DNA of 64,000 nucleotides from Candidatus Anammoximicrobium sp. (GCA_012515235.1 JAAYYU010000035.1:112399-176398), one strand, 5' to 3'. Shown: positions 54,201 to 62,640, counted from the first letter of the stretch. Translations and numbers: made by a program. Notes: generated from the letters alone by a model not told the origin.

Positions 54201-55359
54201 CAGCGAGCAGCCGGGCAGCGACAGCTTCGTTACGCACTATGTGAGCGCCTTGCATTTCCGCCAGCATGTGAACGAACTGCAACTGGACTACGTCTACCTG
54301 GCCCCCGACCAGATCCTGGGCTCCGACATCCTGCGGCAATACCCCGTGCTGTTTCTCCCGTTCACGGTCGCCGGCTCGCAGCCGTTGGTGGAAAAGCTCC
54401 AAGCGTACGTCCAGGAGGGAGGCATTCTGATCGGCGATCTGCGCTGCTTGCGCACCGACGAGCACGGGACGCCGTTTGCGGGACCGCAACCGCTGGAGCA
54501 GTTGTTCGGCGTCGCCCGCGGCGAAGGCCGGATGCATTACGGCCGCACGCAGGTGACGTTCACGACGGCCGGCGAGGGGCTCGACCTGCGCGGGCGGCAG
54601 GTGGAGCTGTACGGCCGGGAAACGGTAGCGGGCAAGGGGGCTCTGGCCTTGGCCGCCCATGCCACGGGCGAGCCGGCCGTGCTCGTGCGCCGGCAAGGCC
54701 AAGGACTGTCCATTTACCTGAACTTCTGCTTCCCGCCCTACGACGTGGTCACGCGCGAACTGGTCGCCCAGATTGCCAAGCGGGCCGGCGTCGCGCCGAG
54801 CGTCCGGGTCGAGCCGCTTGCGGGCGATCAGCCGCCGCGGTGCTACGAGCGAAATACCTTCACCCGCGGCCCGCTCGCCGTCCACGCCCTGATTCGCGAT
54901 CACCGTCGCTGTACCGACACCGATCCCGTGCGGGTCTGCTTTTCGCAAACGGGCCACGTGTACGACGTTCGCGCGCGGAAGTACCACGGCCAGACCGACA
55001 CGCTCACCGCCACGCTGGCTCCCGGCGACACGGCCCTGTACGCCAGCTTGCCCTACCGCGTGACCGGACTCGAAGTGCAAGTTCCCGAGCGTGCCACGGC
55101 CGGGGCCAGCGTCGAACTCGGCTGCGCCGTCCGCGCCGACGGCCAGCAACTGGGCGATCACGTCTTCCACGTGGAACTGTGCGACGCCGCCGGCCGGACC
55201 GTGCCGCACTACGCGCAGAACGTCCTTGCGCCCGCCGGCCGCAGCACGCTGCAGATCCCGCTGGCCCTGAACGAAGTCCCCGGCGCGTGGACGATCCGCC
55301 TTGGCGACATGTTGACCGGCAGCACCGCGGAAAGGCCGCTTCAGGTGGACGCTCCGTAA
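51220..55359 (+). CDS. Giant secreted GH42-like multidomain protein
   Basis: A 1379-residue exported protein (leader KMLWAVLALLSGAGFLTPLPARG). Residues about 30-170 are a carbohydrate-binding sandwich (LLKNPGFDEERDGQGLPRDW). The middle includes a GATase-like part (VYVVASRMSDVLTKTIRQRVEAGAGLVVLEG) and an Ig-like segment. A GH42 barrel lies at about 600-970, recognised by the cysteine signature CFCDHCQRRFCKWLQARYETLTALNAQWG near 725 and the preceding ITDEAF. Near 1044 the GH42 trimerisation domain follows (VLFLPFTVAGSQPLVEKLQAYVQEGG), then two beta-sandwich domains. It starts 35 nt after the previous stop, in one transcript. A beta-galactosidase or related activity on a sulfated glycan is inferred. 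Confidence 0.78.
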   Translation: MKDQKMLWAVLALLSGAGFLTPLPARGGEDAEELLKNPGFDEERDGQGLPRDWSTSRDRVLWREGVYLSKNYELVSQQDAYVLATQAVRLKPGQRYTIRLTLKGDGGALGGALIVHGEQKPTREMALLWNLQPSADYETYVGTFVAPNPVAQLLIYNVARKGTIAYDRVSLRAGEPDEPIISQLSLREIDRPLGPVPETRHIDWASPLAGGPVRTCFTLRTFLLLRDAADLAQRIDLDYDVLHTGYDGDECVSDTARRATKRLGEGGYEVYVVASRMSDVLTKTIRQRVEAGAGLVVLEGFGQGSKLLPAAEWKTVDDAHYLRSGIPWDLMPEKILSSVQTGEIGKGRAVRLVVPTATGRVWGLLPSENSADAYKSRQFEYWEWWESLLARTIVWAARREGPTAFAVGSDNGDGWTVQAAHAPPGARMRVGWRSGREIRFDGPLLRKPPQEFPLAADDRIALSIPPDLPAGPVIADLTLLDGQGQALNWCSVVRPVAQQARLVALQTDREAYAPGEEVKLAVKLSAARSAETTVEARLIDAFGRVVAATARTARLAAGETDQELTLPIRSPVCVHHRAVVRLLCDGREQDSVWRDVLVPSVGPGQAAADFTATTWAPGMTHPPLLAEFSKRTQQLGLNSEFGTNLYAMSEHGLPCAAYIGVRSNAFRCEKHTGNGVRPDCLSDPQVVAHFTEAAREAAQRQQPHGIFAVGITDEAFLASRHKRDEVCFCDHCQRRFCKWLQARYETLTALNAQWGSSYASWDEVRGGRTEDVRGKANFAPFVDFRTFMTDVWIDGCKAITDAYHEVAPQTPVGHTNTFGADPFNGNDYWKLCTQVGFGWGQEYAEAIKSSGQKAIFDIWRSFVETPESRAARGAKSPAGPDDLFFNYGWIGYDHRVAAAQYEPWWLALHGSRGVSYYATNSMDVTRGTSWSLVYPSLQCTAYSNAVAEALRDLRAGCGKLFLEYQREQPKIALLWSYPSMLVSWCESTSDEPEPSEQPGSDSFVTHYVSALHFRQHVNELQLDYVYLAPDQILGSDILRQYPVLFLPFTVAGSQPLVEKLQAYVQEGGILIGDLRCLRTDEHGTPFAGPQPLEQLFGVARGEGRMHYGRTQVTFTTAGEGLDLRGRQVELYGRETVAGKGALALAAHATGEPAVLVRRQGQGLSIYLNFCFPPYDVVTRELVAQIAKRAGVAPSVRVEPLAGDQPPRCYERNTFTRGPLAVHALIRDHRRCTDTDPVRVCFSQTGHVYDVRARKYHGQTDTLTATLAPGDTALYASLPYRVTGLEVQVPERATAGASVELGCAVRADGQQLGDHVFHVELCDAAGRTVPHYAQNVLAPAGRSTLQIPLALNEVPGAWTIRLGDMLTGSTAERPLQVDAP

Positions 55360-55403
55360 CGGCCCGATCGGGCGGCTGCCGTGTTGCGATGTGCCTGTCC
55401 GCG

Positions 55404-56189
55404 TCAGCCCAGCGGATTTGTTCCCGCGAACAGCAGCGATTGGAAATCGTCGCTGGTTTGCAGCAGCTTGGGCGTCTGGCCGTCCAGGCCCAAGTCGGCC
55501 AGATTCCGCGCCATGCGGTGCGGCGAGTCGCCAAGGTGGAGTTGGAGCGAGCCGCCGCCGCTGGTGGCGCACGTCGCGCGCGTCTCGACGCGGGTGCGGA
55601 GCAGTTGCCCGTGATGCATCGAGTAGGTGACCAGGGCCATGTCCGGCAAGGATTCCGGCACGACGCTCCCGCGCTCGCCGGACAATTCCAGGATCAGCCG
55701 CCCGTCGGGGTCGAATACCCGGCCGCAAAACTGGGCGCCGGACAGCTCGATCGGCAACCGGCCGACGAACTTGGGATATCCCCAGATCTCGCACCCGGCA
55801 GCCCTGGCCCGCGGGGTGCTGACCGGCAAATCCAGCACGAACGAGCCCCACGATTCGTCGCGCGTCTGCTGCAGCAGGTCCGTCAAGGAGCGGAGAACCT
55901 GCCCGTGGCCCCGCAGCGTCGCCAGGAGAGCCAGACCCACTTCGTCGTACGGACCCAGCGAGGTCTCGCGGTACTTGAAGAAACTCAAAATGGCCACCGC
56001 CTTGCCCGAAACGAGGACCGGTTCCAGCGGCACGTCCCGCAACTTGGCCGCAGCCTTGGCCGCGTCGACGCGGAACAAGGCCATGTAGTGCGAGGCGTCA
56101 AAGTAGCTGATTGGCAACTGGACTTCGCCCTCGGTCGTGGCAGCGACGGTCTTCGGGACGTCAAAGAAAGGATCGTTGCGCGGGTTCAT
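55404..56189 (-). CDS. Acetoacetate decarboxylase family protein
   Basis: A 261-residue ADC-like protein. The Schiff-base lysine is in CEIWGYPKFVG; in classical ADC this lysine is followed by a second one, here Phe. SGKAVAILSFFKYRETSLGPYDEVGLAL is the other family signature. Relatives decarboxylate or hydrate beta-keto acids or act on other carbonyl substrates, so acetoacetate is not assured. The ATG overlaps the stop of the acyl-CoA dehydrogenase gene (ATGA), meaning coupled translation and probably a shared pathway. Confidence 0.82.
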   Translation of the reverse strand: MNPRNDPFFDVPKTVAATTEGEVQLPISYFDASHYMALFRVDAAKAAAKLRDVPLEPVLVSGKAVAILSFFKYRETSLGPYDEVGLALLATLRGHGQVLRSLTDLLQQTRDESWGSFVLDLPVSTPRARAAGCEIWGYPKFVGRLPIELSGAQFCGRVFDPDGRLILELSGERGSVVPESLPDMALVTYSMHHGQLLRTRVETRATCATSGGGSLQLHLGDSPHRMARNLADLGLDGQTPKLLQTSDDFQSLLFAGTNPLG

Positions 56190-58729
56190 GGGTTCAACAA
56201 ATGCTCCTGAAAATCCTCGATGACGGCCAGCCGATTGATCTGGTTGGTGCCCTCGTAGATCGGCGTCAGCCGGACATCGCGAAAGTGTTTCTCGACGTAG
56301 TTTCGATGCAGCACGCCGTGCTGGCTGAGCAACTCCAGCGCCGTCTCGCAGACCCGCACGGCGGCCTCGCTGCAACGGAATTTGCTCATCGCCGCGTTGG
56401 CCTGAGTCACCGGCAAGCGGCTGGCGTGCTGCCAAATCATGGACCGCATGGCGCTGGTCTCGGCGATCATGTCGGCGACCCGCAACTGGACCTCTTGCCG
56501 GTCAATCAGCGGCGGGCCGCCGCAATGGAAGCGGCAGACGAAATCGATCGCGGCGTCCATCGCCCCCCGCGCGATGCCCAGGGCAATCGCGGCCACCGGC
56601 AGGCGGGAACACGTGAGCGTCGCGCGATTAAGCGCCCAACCCGTGCGCAGCCCGCCAATCACGTGATCGTCGGGAACGAAGACGTCGTGCAGTTCCAGTT
56701 CCGCCGCGCCGGACGCGCGCTGGCCCATCTTTCGCTCGTTCCGCAGGCACCGGAATCCCGGCGCGCCGCGCTCCACCAGAAAGCAGGTCCAGGACGCCAG
56801 GCCTTCGCCAGCCAGCGCCGCGAACACGGTCACCGCATCTGCAATGTCGCCGCCCGAAATGTATTGCTTGCGGCCGTTCAGGACCCAGCCGCCCTCGGCG
56901 CGTCGCGCCACGGTGGCGGGCCGGTACCGCGATGCCCCGTATCCGGCCTCAACATCGGAACCCGCGTTCGGTTCGGTGATCGCGAAGGCAAACAGGCAGG
57001 GCCTGCCGGCTTGGGTCCGCTGGTTGGCAGGGATCAAGAATCGCTTCCAGGCCCTCTTGTCGCCGGAAAGCAACAGCGGCAACAGGCCCAGTGCGTGCGC
57101 GGCCAGCATCAGCCCCCACCCGCCGCAGGCCGCGCACAGCTCTTCCACCTTGACCGCGGCCGCCCAGGGCAGCGGATAGTCCGCCAGCGCCACATGCCCC
57201 GTGCCCAGCGGCGGCGGCAGGTGGCTGAACAGCACGCCGGCAGCGGCCGCCGTTCGCACGACGGCAGAGTCCGCTTCGGGATCGTGCGGGTGCAAGTCGC
57301 ACTCCAACGCCCGCGGCCGCAACTCGCGTTCGGCAAACTCCCGCGTCCGGCGGCGGAGTTCGGCCAGCGGCGGCGGCAGCGCCGCCGTGTCCTGGTCCCA
57401 AATCCAGGCCGGCTCGTAGCTGACGATGCGACTGGTCAAAGGGGGAAAGCAACGAAACGCCTGGCGCGGCGACAAGGGGTGGTCGGCCGCGACATGGCCG
57501 GCCAGCGACTGCCGCGGCGACGGGGCCGACGCCAGCGGCACTCCGCAGCCCGCAGACGACGTTCCGGATTCAACGCCGACCGTGCCTGCCGGCGCGTCGC
57601 CCTCCCACTCCGACAGGAACATCAGCAACTCGTCCGGTGTGCCGCACAGCAGCCGCAGATGATTACAGTCCCGCACGACCTTCTCCAATCCGGCGTCACG
57701 CGTGTAGCCGGCGCCGCCCAGCGTCTGCAGCGACTCGTTGGCCGCGGTGCAGAGCAGGTGGTGCGCCTCCGCCCGCGCGGCCACAACGGCTCCCAGGTGG
57801 CTGAACCCGACCGGCGAACAGGCCACTTGCTGACACGACAATTCCACGATCCGCAACACGCTGGCCGTCCGCGCCAGCATTTGCCGTACGGCGGCATGCC
57901 GCCCGATCGGCGCGCCGCCTTGACGCCGCAAGGCCGCGTATTCCCGCGCGCGTTCGTATCCCCGCCGCACGGCGCCGCAAGCGATCGCCACCAGCGCCTG
58001 GGCGTTCAACTGGAACGCCTCGGCGTACACCGCCAACGCCCGCTCCGCAGCGGCGGGGATCAGGCGGGACATCGACTCCGTCGGCTGCCACTGCCAAGTA
58101 ACCGTTTCGTCCAGTCCATGACTGTGAAGCAAGGGCGTCAACGGCAAATCCTGACGCGCGAGGACGGACCAGCCGAGCCGCCCTTCCCGGTCCAGGCAGG
58201 GAACGAGCAACTGCCGCCAATCGTCGCCCGCCTGGAACAGCCACGGTTTCGGCTCCGCAACTTCCGCAGCGAGGAAGAAATCCTGCAAGAGCGCGAGATC
58301 GTCCGCATCGAGCGGCTGGCGTTTTAGCAGCCGCGCCAGACTGCAGCGAGCCAGCCCGAAGCGGCCTTGCAGACAGACCACGCTCGGCTCGCCGACGTCC
58401 AATCCCAGGCGGCGACGCACATAGGCGCCCAACGCAAGTTGATGGAAATGGAACGCTACGCCGGCATTGCTCCGGGCAATCTGGCGCAGGGCCGCGGAGC
58501 TGAATTTCAGCCAGCCGACGCCACCCGTGCCCTCCCAAAGTCCGGCACCGGGCTCCGCGCCGAGATTCAGCAAGCCAAATTGCGACGCCAGCCCCGTCAG
58601 CTGCGTCAACTGCCCCGCCGCGATCACCCCGTCCGGACGCTCTCCCAGCGGCTCGATCGACTTGTGGCAAAACCGCTGGACTTCGGCCAGCAGCACCCGG
58701 ATATCGTCGTCACTCAGTTCGTGATCCAT
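56186..58729 (-). CDS. Tandem double acyl-CoA dehydrogenase-like protein
   Basis: An 847-residue protein, twice the usual length. The C-terminal half (about 440-847) is a canonical acyl-CoA dehydrogenase: FAFAITEPNAGSDVE, GWVLNGRKQYISGG, RASGAAELELHDVFVP and PIYEGTNQINRL with the catalytic-base Glu. The N-terminal half (1-380) has the same fold in degenerate form; its C-terminal helices are clear (ANESLQTLGGAGYTRDAGLEKVVRDCNHLRLLCGTPDEL), but its FAD/acyl loop and catalytic Glu are not. One half is probably structural, like heterotetrameric FadE pairs made in one chain. ADH lies 7 nt upstream and ADC overlaps downstream, so the three form a cassette. Confidence 0.85.
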   Translation of the reverse strand: MDHELSDDDIRVLLAEVQRFCHKSIEPLGERPDGVIAAGQLTQLTGLASQFGLLNLGAEPGAGLWEGTGGVGWLKFSSAALRQIARSNAGVAFHFHQLALGAYVRRRLGLDVGEPSVVCLQGRFGLARCSLARLLKRQPLDADDLALLQDFFLAAEVAEPKPWLFQAGDDWRQLLVPCLDREGRLGWSVLARQDLPLTPLLHSHGLDETVTWQWQPTESMSRLIPAAAERALAVYAEAFQLNAQALVAIACGAVRRGYERAREYAALRRQGGAPIGRHAAVRQMLARTASVLRIVELSCQQVACSPVGFSHLGAVVAARAEAHHLLCTAANESLQTLGGAGYTRDAGLEKVVRDCNHLRLLCGTPDELLMFLSEWEGDAPAGTVGVESGTSSAGCGVPLASAPSPRQSLAGHVAADHPLSPRQAFRCFPPLTSRIVSYEPAWIWDQDTAALPPPLAELRRRTREFAERELRPRALECDLHPHDPEADSAVVRTAAAAGVLFSHLPPPLGTGHVALADYPLPWAAAVKVEELCAACGGWGLMLAAHALGLLPLLLSGDKRAWKRFLIPANQRTQAGRPCLFAFAITEPNAGSDVEAGYGASRYRPATVARRAEGGWVLNGRKQYISGGDIADAVTVFAALAGEGLASWTCFLVERGAPGFRCLRNERKMGQRASGAAELELHDVFVPDDHVIGGLRTGWALNRATLTCSRLPVAAIALGIARGAMDAAIDFVCRFHCGGPPLIDRQEVQLRVADMIAETSAMRSMIWQHASRLPVTQANAAMSKFRCSEAAVRVCETALELLSQHGVLHRNYVEKHFRDVRLTPIYEGTNQINRLAVIEDFQEHLLNP

Positions 58730-58736
58730 CTGTCCG

Positions 58737-59759
58737 TCACGGCTCCAGGACCGCCCGAAACTGCACTTTGTTCTGCCGCAATCGCTGCTGCACCTCGTTG
58801 ACTCGCTCCAACGGATACTTCTCCAGCACCGGACGAATCCCGTGCAGAACGGCCAGCTTCAACAGTTCCCCCAACTGCGACCGCGACCCCAGGAACGTGC
58901 CCATCACGCGCTGCTGCGCCAAGATCATCGTCCGCGGATCGATCGGCAGACGGCCGGCCGTCAAACTGGCCAGCACCAGCGTGCCCTGCGGCCGCAGGCC
59001 GTCCAGCACGTCGCGGATCGCCTGGAAGTCCATCGTGGTCGAGACGACGACGTCCGCCCCGCCCAGTTCCCGGAGTTGCTTGCCGAACTCACGACCCGCC
59101 GCCGGAAGCACATGGTGCGCGCCCAACCGCCGGGCAATCTCCCGCTTCGCTTCGGAAGACGTGAGGGCGATGACCTCCGCGCCCATCGCCCGGGCAATCT
59201 GCAGTCCGAAGTGCCCCAAGCCGCCGATGCCCAAGATGGCCGCCCGCTGCCCCGGCCGCAGCCCGGCATTCCGGAGCCCCGCGTACACCGTCAGCCCGGC
59301 GCAGCTGAACGGCGCGGCCTCCGCAAACTCGATCTCCGCCGGCAACGGAACCAGACTCTCGGCGGGCACGCTGACGAATTCCGCATAGCCCCCGTGGCGA
59401 GTCAGGCCCGTGGCATTCATCCGGCTCAGCCCCTCCAAGCACGACTCCTCCTCGCCGGCCAGACAGCAGCGGCAGCGCCCGCAACTGTGCCACCAATACA
59501 CCACCACGGGATCGCCGCATCGGACGTGCGTCACGTCCGATCCCACCTCGTCGACCACCCCCGCGATCTCGTGCCCCGGCACCAGAGGAAAGGGATCGTA
59601 GCCAAACGTTTTGAACAGCCCCTCGCCCAGATGCAGATCGGTATGGCAGACTCCGCAAGCGCGCACCCGCACCCGCACCTCGCGCGGCCCGACGCCGGGC
59701 ACCGGCACATCCTGCAAAACCAAAGGCGCTTGCGCGCATTCCTGAACGGCTGCTTTCAT
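58737..59759 (-). CDS. Zinc-dependent alcohol dehydrogenase
   Basis: A 340-residue medium-chain dehydrogenase. Catalytic zinc ligands are in ACGVCHTDLH and GHEIAGVVDEVG; structural zinc is held by CGRCRCCLAGEEESC. The NAD(P) site is AAILGIGGLGHFGLQIARAMGAEV. Length is normal. It oxidises an alcohol or reduces an aldehyde, cytoplasmic, substrate unknown. Its stop is 7 nt before the start of the double acyl-CoA dehydrogenase. ATG at 59759 chosen because MKAAVQECAQAPLVLQDVPVPGVG is the normal family start. Confidence 0.93.
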   Translation of the reverse strand: MKAAVQECAQAPLVLQDVPVPGVGPREVRVRVRACGVCHTDLHLGEGLFKTFGYDPFPLVPGHEIAGVVDEVGSDVTHVRCGDPVVVYWWHSCGRCRCCLAGEEESCLEGLSRMNATGLTRHGGYAEFVSVPAESLVPLPAEIEFAEAAPFSCAGLTVYAGLRNAGLRPGQRAAILGIGGLGHFGLQIARAMGAEVIALTSSEAKREIARRLGAHHVLPAAGREFGKQLRELGGADVVVSTTMDFQAIRDVLDGLRPQGTLVLASLTAGRLPIDPRTMILAQQRVMGTFLGSRSQLGELLKLAVLHGIRPVLEKYPLERVNEVQQRLRQNKVQFRAVLEP

Positions 59760-59806
59760 GGCTCTGTGCCCGGAAAATGTAGCGAGCGAACCCGTCGCGG
59801 CCAAGG

Positions 59807-59848
59807 CCCGTCCCTGCCCGCCCGTCCCTGCCCGCCCGTCCCTGCCCG
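59807..59848. repeat. 14-bp tandem repeat, three copies
   Basis: CCCGTCCCTGCCCG three times in a row in the 131-bp gap between the MTA nucleosidase-like gene and the alcohol dehydrogenase gene. Confidence 0.9.
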
Positions 59849-59890
59849 CCACGCCGGCCGCGGGCAAACCGTCGCCCCAGCTCGCAGGTC

Positions 59891-60751
59891 TCAAGAGAAC
59901 AACTGCGGCACGACGCCGCTGCAAAACTTCGCCAACCGCGAGGAGGCCTTCTCCGCCTCCTCCTGAAGCCGAAACCAGTCCTTCACCCAGGCGGGACGAT
60001 TCAACATCGCGCCCGTGACCGCCCCCAGCTTGCCGGCCCACGATTTCTGCTCCGCCAGGGCCGCGATCTCCACGGGCCAGCGGTCGTCGATCGCATCGCT
60101 GATCACCCGCACCGAAAGAAACCGCACCTTGCCGCGGCTGCACGCCTCCGCGACGGCCTTCGTCTCCATGTCGCACGCCAACGCGTCATACTTGCGCCGC
60201 AATTCGCGTTTCTGATCCGGCTGATTCACCATGTGGTCGACCGTCAGCAGCCGGCCGAAGTGCAGGCCCGGCGTCGCCGCTACGGCGCGGCGATCCAACT
60301 GCAGGCCAATCGTCAACTCGTGATGCTGCAAATCCACGACGCGATCCGCCATCAGGATGTCCCCGCGCCGCAGATTGTCGGCCAGCGCGGCGGAGAAACC
60401 GGCCGAGACGATCCACGCCGGATGGTGCATCGCGATCACGTCCGCAGTCGCCCGCTCGGCCGCTTCCGCTCCGACGCCACATTCCGCGATGATCACCTGC
60501 CGACCGCACCAACGCCCCATGTGCTCGACAAAAGCAGGGCAGCGAGTCGTCACTTTGTCCTCCAAGTGCTTCGCCAACCCCTCGGCTTCCACTTCCGTGC
60601 CGAAGACAAACGCCACGTCGCAGGGCGGCAAGTCCGTCGGCGGAGCACCGGCTTCCCCGGAAATCCGCTGCAGCGTCTGGACCACGGCCGCTTGAATCTG
60701 CTGCCGAGCCGCCTGTCGGGCGTAATTCGTAATTAACCAACGCAACATCAT
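59891..60751 (-). CDS. MTA/SAH nucleosidase-like protein (PNP_UDP_1 family)
   Basis: A 286-residue nucleoside phosphorylase/hydrolase family protein. VAFVFGTEVEAEGLAKHL, IIAECGVGAEAAERA, IVSAGFSAALADNLRRGDILMAD and ACDMETKAVAEACSRGKVRFLSVRVISDAIDD match the methylthioadenosine/S-adenosylhomocysteine nucleosidase pattern. It has an N-terminal helical extension of about 55 residues with LRWLITNYARQAARQQIQ. It may recycle MTA or SAH. GGGAG precedes the ATG at 60751. In the same direction as the two PNP genes, 156 bp after the second. Confidence 0.82.
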   Translation of the reverse strand: MMLRWLITNYARQAARQQIQAAVVQTLQRISGEAGAPPTDLPPCDVAFVFGTEVEAEGLAKHLEDKVTTRCPAFVEHMGRWCGRQVIIAECGVGAEAAERATADVIAMHHPAWIVSAGFSAALADNLRRGDILMADRVVDLQHHELTIGLQLDRRAVAATPGLHFGRLLTVDHMVNQPDQKRELRRKYDALACDMETKAVAEACSRGKVRFLSVRVISDAIDDRWPVEIAALAEQKSWAGKLGAVTGAMLNRPAWVKDWFRLQEEAEKASSRLAKFCSGVVPQLFS

Positions 60752-60907
60752 GATCTGTAACTCTCCCGTGACCGGCAAGCCGCATGTCGAGTGCCTCACC
60801 TCGACTATTGAACCACCAGATACCGTTCCTGTCCAGTGTCGGACCGCCCCACTCGGAACGTCGGAAGCGGCTGAAACAAGGGCAACCCGACCGCCCGTGC
60901 GCCGGGC

Positions 60908-61801
60908 TCACGAAGTCTTGTCCGCAGCAGGCAGAACCGGCCAGGGATCGGCCACGACTTGGGCCATGATCGTCCGCACGTGCGGCTCCGCACGCTCGGC
61001 ATCCCGGACCACGTCCTCGGCGCGGACCACTTCCGGGCAGTCCGGCCGGGCGACGTTGGTGACGATCGACAGGGCCAGCGTCCGCAGGCCGCAACGGGCG
61101 GCAGCGACGGCCTCCGGGACCGTGGACATGCCGACCACGTCCGCACCGATCTGCCGAAGAAAGCGATATTCCGCGCGGGTCTCGTAGTTGGGACCGGTCA
61201 CGCCGACGTACACGCCGCGATGGGCGGCGAAGCCTTCCCGGCGGGACACGTCCAGGGCTTGGCTGACCAGGGCCGGGTCGTACACGGGTGCGCCTGGCTG
61301 CCGATCGCAGACAACGGCCCCGCTGGGAACGCCGCGAGGCCCGGCCGGAGGCCACGGCGGAGGTTTCCAAAACATCAAATTGAGATGGTCGGACACGACC
61401 ACGACGTCGCCCGAAGCGAAACTCGGGTTCAATCCGCCGCTGGCGTTCGAGAGGATCAAGACTTCCGCGCCCAATTCCCGCATGGTCAAGACCGGCAACA
61501 TGAGCGTTGCCGCCGAATAGCCTTCGTAGCCGTGGCAGCGGCCGTCCAGGGCCACGATCGTTTTGCCCGCGAACCGCCCACAGACCAAGCGCCCGGAGTG
61601 TCCCGGGGCAGTGGAACGAGGGAAGTGGGGCACCGCTGCGTAAGGAATCTCGGCCTCGGTGCGGATCCAGCCGGAAAGCCGGTGCAGTCCCGTGCCCAGC
61701 ACAAGCGCGGCCTCGGGCCGGGTGTCCCAGCAGCGGCGGACCGCGGCGGCCGCCGCCGAAGTTTCCGAGGACGCGGTGCCAGGATCAAGACAGGCGCTCA
61801 T
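60908..61801 (-). CDS. Purine nucleoside phosphorylase, second tandem copy (Asn type)
   Basis: A 297-residue trimeric class I purine nucleoside phosphorylase, which cleaves purine nucleosides with phosphate. Seen: AALVLGTGLHRLSGWI, VPHFPRSTAPGHSGRLVCG, CHGYEGYSAATLMLPV, LILSNASGGLNPSF, GVTGPNYETRAEYRFL and GMSTVPEAVAA. The base-recognition residue is Asn in LSIVTNVA, as in guanosine/inosine-specific enzymes. It starts 8 nt after the previous PNP stop. The two genes are clear paralogues. Confidence 0.92.
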   Translation of the reverse strand: MSACLDPGTASSETSAAAAAVRRCWDTRPEAALVLGTGLHRLSGWIRTEAEIPYAAVPHFPRSTAPGHSGRLVCGRFAGKTIVALDGRCHGYEGYSAATLMLPVLTMRELGAEVLILSNASGGLNPSFASGDVVVVSDHLNLMFWKPPPWPPAGPRGVPSGAVVCDRQPGAPVYDPALVSQALDVSRREGFAAHRGVYVGVTGPNYETRAEYRFLRQIGADVVGMSTVPEAVAAARCGLRTLALSIVTNVARPDCPEVVRAEDVVRDAERAEPHVRTIMAQVVADPWPVLPAADKTS

Positions 61802-61809
61802 CGAATGCC

Positions 61810-62640
61810 TCAGGAGACCTTTTCGCCCGCCAGAACGCCCATCACCAGGGCGCACAGCTTGGGCTCCGCTTCGTTCGCCACGGCAATGATCTTCTCGACG
61901 TTGGCCGGTTCCAGTTCGTCCGGCAAGCACATGTCCGTGACGATCGAGAACCCCACGACGCGCAGGCCGCAGTGGACGGCCACGATGACCTCCGGCACGG
62001 TGGACATGCCCACCACGTCCGCCCCGATCCCGCGCAGAAACCGGTACTCGGCCCGCGTCTCCAGATTCGGGCCCGGCACGGCGACGAAGACGCCCCGATG
62101 CGCCCGGATGCCTTCCCGCCGGGCTACTTCCAGAGCGCGGGCGACCAGCTTCTGTTCGTACGGCTCGCTCATGTCCGGAAACCGCGGCCCCAGACGATCG
62201 TCGTTGACGCCGATCAGCGGATTGTCGCCCATCAGGTTGATGTGATCCTCGATCACCATGATGTCGCCGCAGCGATAACTGGGATTCATGCCGCCGCAGG
62301 CGTTCGAGACCACCAGCAGCCGCGCGCCCAGGGCCCGCATCACGCGGACCGGCAGGGAGATCTCTTTCAGCGAGTAGCCTTCGTAGAAATGGAAGCGGCC
62401 CTCCATCGCCATGACGGGCAAGCCGTCCAAGTGCCCGCAGACAAGCCGGCCGCGATGGGTCGGCGTCGTCGAGCGGGGAAAGTGCGGGATGGCTTCGTAG
62501 TCGAAGGCCGCTTCCACGGCGATCTTCTGCGCCAAGCCGCCCAGGCCCGTGCCCAGGATGATGCCGGCGTGCGGCTGTGTCGCCCAACGCGACCGGATCG
62601 CCGCGACCGCGGCTTGGATTCTGTCGTACAGTTCGAGCAT
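61810..62640 (-). CDS. Purine nucleoside phosphorylase, first tandem copy (Asp type)
   Basis: A 276-residue class I PNP. Motifs: AGIILGTGLGGLAQKI, IPHFPRSTTPTHRGRLVCG, FHFYEGYSLKEISLPVRVM, LVVSNACGGMNP, VAVPGPNLETRAEYRFL and GMSTVPEVIVA. The base-recognition position is Asp (FSIVTDMCLPD) instead of Asn, which in engineered PNP and in MTA phosphorylase favours 6-aminopurines such as adenosine or MTA. AAAGGA stands 6-7 nt before the ATG at 62640. With the Asn-type copy and the MTA nucleosidase-like gene it makes a purine salvage cluster. Confidence 0.92.
   Translation of the reverse strand: MLELYDRIQAAVAAIRSRWATQPHAGIILGTGLGGLAQKIAVEAAFDYEAIPHFPRSTTPTHRGRLVCGHLDGLPVMAMEGRFHFYEGYSLKEISLPVRVMRALGARLLVVSNACGGMNPSYRCGDIMVIEDHINLMGDNPLIGVNDDRLGPRFPDMSEPYEQKLVARALEVARREGIRAHRGVFVAVPGPNLETRAEYRFLRGIGADVVGMSTVPEVIVAVHCGLRVVGFSIVTDMCLPDELEPANVEKIIAVANEAEPKLCALVMGVLAGEKVS

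Noticed and set aside
53008..56210. Very long overlapping frames on both strands over the GH42-like gene
   Set aside because: Shadows of the GH42-like and acetoacetate decarboxylase-like genes; composition is that of frame-shifted GC-rich code.
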